Positions 58,301 to 64,000 of a stretch of 64,000 nt of DNA are shown here, in pieces (the stretch's first letter is position 1; each line of letters opens with the position of its first letter). The stretch covers positions 2,976,001 through 3,040,000 of the forward strand of contig JANVAS020000203.1 in NCBI GenBank assembly GCA_027563935.2, written 5' to 3'. Source of the DNA: Costus lasius (lineage: Eukaryota > Streptophyta > Magnoliopsida > Zingiberales > Costaceae). Position numbers and translations under genes: made by a program. The notes below the pieces were generated by a model. That model had not been told where the DNA came from, made no database searches, and saw only the letters and a program-made list of their open reading frames with translations.

Positions 58301-58908
58301 TGCATATTTGTACAAATATGAGCTCCACATGCGGTATCCAATACCCATGACATAGAAGTAGAAAGATTGACTTCTGTAACATAGATACCTGAGCATGAAG
58401 ACGAAGCCTTGCCTCTCTTCTTCTCATTCTGAAGTCGTACTATGTCCTTTATCATGTGAGGTGGTCCTCCACATGAGTAGCACTTATTATTCCTAACTCT
58501 TTCCATCTTTGTTTTCAATGTATTAGTTAAGCCTTTGGGCTCAACGCACTGAATGTTTACTTTGGGAGGGTTGAGCTCAACCAATGCATCAAAGAGCTGC
58601 CTTAGATTAGAAATAATTTCAGAGGCACTCTTAGATTCATATTGCCCTCTAAGCTCGGGCGACATGTTGGTTAGCATCAATTGTGCAACCTCCGAAGTAT
58701 CAGCTTGATGCTTATCATAAGCATCCTTCTCAGCCGCCGAGGCCAAGCATGGAAGTGGTTCAGGAATTGGCTTCTCAAGGACATATAGCTTCCTCTCGAG
58801 CTTGAGCACAATTCTCAAGTTCATATACCAATCCTTTAAGTTGGATCCAACCAACTTATCCCTTTCCAGGGTAGATCGCAGTGACCATCTGCCATTGTTC
58901 ACAGCCAT
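55303..58908 (-). pseudogene. Type B Ty1/Copia gag-pol polyprotein, E5, defective
   Basis: The start is taken at 58908 (MAVNNGRWSLRSTLERD), just after a TTGTAG acceptor-like site; an upstream in-frame ATG at 58956 lies in that putative intron. Gag is shortened by about 100 residues after residue 108 relative to type A, without loss of frame. The zinc knuckle reads CYSCGGPPHMIKDI, with the last Cys replaced. Protease (LDTACG), integrase (HTDVCGP, RSDRGGE, NGVSERRN) and RT (YVDD, about 880) remain. A TAG at 55795-55797 (siblings: CAG) stops it before RNase H, and a second TAG at 55354-55356 precedes the usual end. Both the gag loss and the stops make it non-autonomous. Confidence 0.9.
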
Positions 58909-60556
58909 TATTCTACAACAACCAAGAAACAGCAGATTAGTACTACTTCGAGTCATTTAAACTGGATTTGTTTTAAATGGCCATAGCTCCCACTATTTTA
59001 AATTCGAATTGACAACCCACAAAGTCAATCGGGAAGTTTAAGACTTCCTAGTGAGATGGGATCCTTATTTCACATGAGGCTTCGCGTCCCACGAGGGTGG
59101 GATGAGATGCACAAAGTAACCCATGTTTCCTAAGGTGGGCGCGCCGGCCGGTTGCTCCAAGCAACTCCCCTTGTTGAGACAGTCTGGGCATTTCATGTCC
59201 AGTGAGGGCTGGATACAACATGAAACCTTTACCTCTCAACGATGCCTCTAGACTTTCACCATGTGCCCAGCACATGTGAACTTCTAGTCAAGTCCATTCC
59301 TAACCGTTATGCCCAGGGCCAACGAGTTTCCTTGCGAAGGCACGCCCAGGTTAAAACTGGATTGGGGAAACCATTGCCACCACGCACTTTCTAAAGATAA
59401 GTGGGTGTGTCCCACGAGGGTGGGAAACAATTCACAACTCCACTGATCGATAGCTTAGTGAGGGCTACGCGTTAGAAGGCTACCAGACTTGATATTTTAA
59501 TTGAGGGTTTCTGTTTAAGGTCTCATCATCTCAGTTTTATCTTATGTCTATCATTACAGGCATGCAATCCTATAGTGATAACATAACGGTAAAACATTTC
59601 AGGCATGCTTCTGCAGATAATAATAAAAGCAGTAAAGGATGATGTGATCATATCCTATACAAGACATTGAACCAATCCATGCCATGAAATAGGTTCAACT
59701 CTTGTCCTAGAACTCAAGCCCCAAAAACTAGACCTAGCCTAGCCGACCTCTAGCTTGAACTTCAAGGTTGGCTCCAAGGTCCTTCTCTCATGGTTTAGCT
59801 CTCAAACCGTAGAGGAATACTTTCGAAGTTCCCCATAGGTTCAGCCAATGCCATGGTCTTCCTCCAAGGAAGGTGCGCCACCATGCAAGGGGCCAAGACC
59901 TTTTGCGCCACCAAGCAACCAAGCACCAGCTTGCATGCGCCACCTTGCATGCTTACGCCATCAAGCAAGATGCGAGCATCAAGGTCCAAGAAGGATGCGC
60001 CTAGCTCTTAATCTTCCTCTTAATTTTTTTACAAAATAATGAAAAAGATGGCACGCAGGCCGCACAAGGATACATCACAGGCATGCAAGAGGGGGCTTGA
60101 CTAATGATCACAACATCATGCACAATCAAGGTATTTACTCATGCAATTCTACATGCTCATGAAAAACATAAAATCTAAAATTTTACTTTTTCACAAAACC
60201 AGTTTCTTTTTCTCATCTTCTTCTCACAAGTCTTTTGGTTTATTGCGATTTATTTTTCATGATGATTTCAGAGATACTTCCGGCTGGCAATTTTGTCAGA
60301 TCAAGAGACTTGGCCAGTCCGAAGACACAATGCCCGTCCTACTTGACAAAATCACGTGCGCCTTTGATCTTTAAATCAAACAAGAAAAATAGTCCAAAAA
60401 TTCCAAAAGAGATTGAGAGGATGATAGAAACAAGAAACCCTAATTTTTCTACTTTTAGAAAAATCGATTGCCATGCATCATGCTATTTACGAAAATAGAG
60501 ATATGGCATGTGAGCATGGAAGAAAAGCATAAAACATCGTTCGAGTCTTGCAAGTC
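58909..60556 (-). other. 5' leader of E5
   Basis: About 1.65 kb without a credible gene. On the coding strand it carries stem-loops at 59410-59425, 59198-59213 and 59087-59102, at the same order and spacing as in type A. The TGAAAT..GGATCCCATCTCACTA block (59051-59075) is also shared with type A. Confidence 0.7.
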
Positions 60557-60568
60557 GCTCTGATACCA
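60557..60568 (-). other. Primer binding site of E5 (initiator tRNA-Met)
   Basis: Plus GCTCTGATACCA, one base from the 5' LTR. It establishes that E5 reads leftward and that TGTTGGGAAACCCC is the sense 3' end of the type B LTR. Confidence 0.95.
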
Positions 60569-60569
60569 C

Positions 60570-62528
60570 TGTTGGGAAACCCCGGGGACATTTTACAATT
60601 TTCAGAGTTATGGACATACATTTTTCGCAGCGGAAGAATGTCCCCGAAACAGGCCAGTCCCAAAAACCCAGTGAAGATTGCAAGCAAGGGAGTCAACACG
60701 ATGAGTTAGGAAATACCTTAAGAGCAATGTAGAGCGATGCCGATGTAGGCGCCCAAGTGTGCGCCCTCTGCAGTCTCACACACACGGATCTCTTGAGTTC
60801 TCTTCTCCCACGCCCGGTGCTAGCCTCGGGAAGAAGATCCAAGCCTTAGTTCTCTTCTTGAATGCTTGCGCCACCTCCAAGGTAGAGGCGCCAATTGAAG
60901 AAGAAGAGAGGAGAAGGGAGAATGCCGCCAAGCCTTTCCTTCTCTTGTGCCAAGGAGGAAGAAGGGAAGAAACTCGCGGTTATGGAAGAAGATGCGCCCT
61001 TGTCCCAAGCCTTTCGCCCCTCCTCTTGTGTTCACGCCTTCAAGGATTGATTACATTACAAGAGGGGGCGACTAGGGTCATATTTATAGGGCAAGAGGCG
61101 GTTAGGGTAGTGGCCAGGATCATGACAAGTGTAGGGCTAGGATGAGGAGGTTTGAGATAAGGAAAGTCTCCAAGACATTTCCATAATTCTCATTCAACCT
61201 TACCTTTTGTTCCCACGCCTTTCCTTGTGCGCCAAGGCCTTGCCTTGCATCTCAAGCAATTCCATAGAGGCATGCATTCCATCCTAGGAAGAGAGGGGGA
61301 GGCGCCCTTTACTTCCATAATGAAGCAAAGGCGCCAACATGACCCCATTATGCCCCTAGGCGCCTAATGGTTCATGTTTCTCCCCATTATACCCTTTTAG
61401 CCTCTTATCTCTTCATGAGAACTTGTCATTGGGCCTCATTGGATAATGAGCAAGCCCAAACATCATTGCATAGGTTGATTAAGCACTTGGATCCAATCCA
61501 ATGCAACCCTAATCCAAATGTGACCAACCATGGTCAAATACGGGTCAACCTGCCAAAAATGAAGTTTGGCTCCAATAACATTCTTCCATCTCATCAGGCC
61601 CATTGGCGCTGATGAAATCTCCCAATTAGATCCGAGTTATCCAATAACTCGATCATAAGGCTTCCCGATCAATACGAGAACTCAAGTATCAAGGTGTGCG
61701 ACCCTGTAGGTTCCTCTGACGCTGGCAGTGCTGACCAGAGGTCATCACAAGCAGTGAGTGGCACCTAGCAGTGCATCGCTGCTACCCAGGTCATTGGAAT
61801 GGATATCGACATCGACATCCCCATCATCGCAACTAGGTACAGATGCATTACAGTCTCTTTGCCGAACTGATATCCGATTGGACAAGTGTGTCACCACTTG
61901 TTTTCATCCAATCACATGGCTATGACTAAAATAGGGTCTCACCTGGGTATGGCCATACACTCTCAGTCATAGAACCATAAAGGAGCTCCATGGATATCAT
62001 GCTTCCTTAGGGAAGGGGCAAATCCTATGTCTGTCCATTGATCTTCTCATATGGGTCGTGACATGCTCAATAACAACCGTTATGACCTCCCAGCTATGGC
62101 AAGGTGTTAGGTTGTATCAAAGCAAGTCCCTAATCATATAGAATGATCAATGACCTCAAGTCAAGGGATCAATGCATCTCCTGTCACTTATGAGGATAAC
62201 TCATGACACCAAGTCATAGCCTCATAGCGGGTCTATCCAGTATATCCCCAATGATATACCCATGTGTCTGCGTTAGCACCACGTGCCTAACCAGCCCAAA
62301 TACCAGTCTCTCAAGTACCAGAGCTGTCCCATATCTACTCAGGTACATTGACTGGGGACAATTATTCGAGCACAGATCCAATCTGTCTCCAGGGACATTA
62401 TCATGTAAGTACACAATCGCAGGTGTAGTCAAACAATGATAACGACAATGCCAGAATGATATATAAATATCAATGTCAAGTAGTACATAAGTTGACCAAA
62501 ACTAGGTCCCAGGGCATATACACCAACA
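60570..62528 (-). repeat. 5' LTR of E5
   Basis: 1959 bp from TGTTGGGAAACCCC to CACCAACA on plus. TATAAATA in coding sense at 61081-61088. Lacks the TCCTAATCCAATTAGGA array present in the other type B LTRs of the window, so two LTR subfamilies exist. Confidence 0.93.
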
Positions 62529-62884
62529 CTTATCATTAACGTTGGGATGACTCTTGCACAAGAGCAAAGATTTATCCCTGCATGGTTGTCTACACGAAAG
62601 TGAGATAATCCTTTTATTCAAGTAAATTGCATCTTTGTCATGTTGAAATTAAACTGATGAAATCCCTATTCATGTCTAGTCATAAAAATTAAAGTGAACG
62701 AAACCCTAGTCTGAGCTTCTCTCTCTGATAATTCCGTTTCAGCGCTTTGGTCTTCGTTTGTTAGTTTGCACTCTTTCGATTTCCTAGATAGTGAAAAATC
62801 AATTATTCGGTACTCAGCAACATAGGTCCCTGTGGATTCGATACTTTCTTTATTACTTCGAGTATCCGTACACTTGCGGACACA
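62529..62884 (+). repeat. 3' part of the 5' LTR of a second Athila element
   Basis: Plus-strand Athila LTR end: GAAACCCTAGTC, ATTACTTCGAGTATCCGTAC and CTTGCGGACACA match the minus Athila LTR. It starts abruptly at the E5 end; the left part of the LTR is missing. Confidence 0.85.
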
Positions 62885-62893
62885 ACAAGTTTT

Positions 62894-62911
62894 TGGCGCC
62901 GTTGCCGGGGA
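62894..62911 (+). other. Primer binding site of the second Athila (tRNA-Asp)
   Basis: TGGCGCCGTTGCCGGGGA, nine bases after the LTR, as in the minus-strand Athila. Confidence 0.93.
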
Positions 62912-63017
62912 CCTTAGTTTTTGTTGATATCGAAAACATTGAGATTATTGCTAGACTAGGTTTTTATTTACTGTTTTTATTTAGTTTTCTTGAAATCACT
63001 TGATCTATCTAATTAGC

Positions 63018-63139
63018 ATGCGCAGGAGTCTTAGGTCAGGACCGCTTGTTCCATTGGATGCTGAAATCAACAAAACACTTAGAGTGCGTAGGAAACTGAG
63101 ACTTGATGAAGATTTACAAGAGACATCGCAACAGGAGAT
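63018..63139 (+). pseudogene. Start of Athila gag, cut by a type B LTR
   Basis: About 40 codons from ATG 63018 (MRRSLRSGPLVPLDAEIN), of a gag start type different from that of the minus Athila. It is cut at 63139 by the LTR that begins TGTTGGGAAACCCC; the five bases before it are gagat. Whether gag resumes beyond 64000 cannot be seen. Confidence 0.65.
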
Positions 63140-64000
63140 TGTTGGGAAACCCCGAGGATATTTTATAAAATTTCAGAGATACAAATACATTGCGCAGCAG
63201 AAGAATACCCCCGAAACAGGCCAGTCCCAAAAACCCAGTGAAGATCACATGCAAGGGAATCGACACGATGAGATAGAAAATACCTTATGAGCGATGCGAG
63301 GCTGATGTCGTAGTAGGTGCCCAAGTGTGCGCCCTCTGCAGTCTCACACACACGGATCACCTCGAGTCCTCTTCTTCCACGCCTGGTGCTAGCCTCGGGA
63401 AGAAGATCCAAGCCTTAGGTCACCTTCTTCTCAACTTGCGCTACCTCCAAGGTATATGCGCCAAGGTTGAAGAAGGAAAAGGGAGATGCCAACAAGCACA
63501 AGTCACACTTGCACCACCTTCAATAGAAGAAGCGCCAAGGATGAAGAAGAAGAAGTGCTTGCAGCTTGGTTGATGAAGAGATGCGCCAACTCCTCTTGAT
63601 CCTCTTGCTCTCGCCCCTCCTCTTGTTCTCACGCCTTTAATAAGTTGTGTATCATGAGAGGGGGCGGCTAGGGCTTATTATATAGAGCAAGGGGCGGTTA
63701 GAGTAGTGGCTAGGAGAAGAAGTAGAAATAGGATTATTTTAATGATTTAATTAAGTCCTAATCCAATTAGGATTCTAATTAATCATTTAAATAATCAAGT
63801 CTTAATCAAATTAGGACTCTAATTAATAATTTTAATAATCAGCCCTATTAAATAGGACTCCATACAATTATTTAAATTAATTAATTAAATAACCCACAAA
63901 TAATTAATATCAAATTATATTAACCATATGTGCCGTAGGCGCCAACCCTAGTCTAACTAGGGTTAACCATGCGCCTACACATCCTTCTCCTTAAGCCCAT
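63140..64000 (-). repeat. Type B LTR, minus strand, incomplete at the window end
   Basis: TGTTGGGAAACCCCGAGG start, TATA-like TATATA at about 63680, then TCCTAATCCAATTAGGA palindromes at 63745-63860. It belongs with the array-bearing subfamily at 32965. Runs out of the window. Confidence 0.85.

Larger units (their letters stand above)
44230..62528 (-). mobile_element. Type B Ty1/Copia element E5, minus strand, defective and split by E4
   Basis: 5' LTR 60570-62528, PBS 60557-60568, leader, broken polyprotein 58908-55303, PPT 55292-55282, and 3' LTR 55281-54681 plus 45591-44230 with E4 between. Reassembled, the LTRs are 1958-1959 bp and differ by about 2% by eye. Left flank agtat (44225-44229) and right flank cttat (62529-62533) do not match, and the flanking sequences belong to different elements, so this is probably a recombinant of two insertions. 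Confidence 0.88.

Noticed and set aside
58909..58956. Earlier in-frame ATG of the E5 polyprotein
   Set aside because: It lies upstream of the acceptor-like TTGTAG; the start at 58908 matches the type A arrangement.

Overview
The window is a stack of nested LTR retrotransposons from a flowering-plant nuclear genome. It carries Ty1/Copia elements primed by initiator tRNA-Met, Athila-type Ty3/Gypsy elements primed by tRNA-Asp, and a chromodomain-bearing Ty3/Gypsy remnant. I see no ordinary host gene, rRNA, tRNA or CRISPR array. The layout is typical of heterochromatin in a large, repeat-rich plant genome; the species cannot be named from this sequence.

Left block (1-30630). The oldest layer is a plus-strand chromovirus; only its integrase tail, a broken chromodomain and its 3' LTR remain (27371-30630). 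Two Athila insertions cut it: a solo LTR (27684-29170) and a large minus-strand Athila that starts at its 5' LTR (25441-27370), runs leftward through gag, protease, RT, RNase H and integrase (25264 down to 20402), and leaves the window on the left. Beyond the integrase end lies an ORF on the opposite strand, related to the Athila ORF-1 family. Two complete plus-strand Copia elements are inserted in this part: E1 (531-9672, duplication gatac) and E2 (10311-19362, duplication gtttg, inside the ORF).

Right block (30631-64000). After a 453-bp stretch I cannot assign comes a second Copia family, 'type B'. A plus LTR (31084-32964) is followed head-to-head by a minus LTR (32965-44229), and complete Copia E3 (33625-42761, duplication gtcct) sits inside the latter. 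Type B element E5 (44230-62528, minus) follows. Its 3' LTR is split by complete Copia E4 (45592-54680, minus, duplication taaaa). E5 abuts the 5' LTR fragment, PBS and gag start of a second, plus-strand Athila (62529-63139), itself cut by another type B LTR that runs out of the window.

E1-E4 ('type A') are four copies of one Copia family with LTRs of 1.67-1.72 kb, leaders of about 1.8 kb and one gag-PR-INT-RT-RH polyprotein of 1293-1294 residues. E1, E2 and E3 have uninterrupted frames and nearly or fully identical LTR pairs, so they are recent and possibly active. E4 has a frameshift and a stop. E5 is older (LTRs differ by about 2% by eye) and defective. The Athila pol is older still.

The most notable signals are: (i) three stem-loops at matching positions and spacing in the leaders of both Copia families, with compensatory stem changes; (ii) an LTR hairpin whose stem differs between type A subfamilies but whose pairing persists; (iii) an Athila antisense ORF that is uninterrupted apart from the E2 insertion, while the adjacent pol is full of stops; (iv) repeated CAG-to-TAG stops, as expected from decay of methylated CHG sites; (v) mismatched flanks of E5, suggesting a recombinant element.
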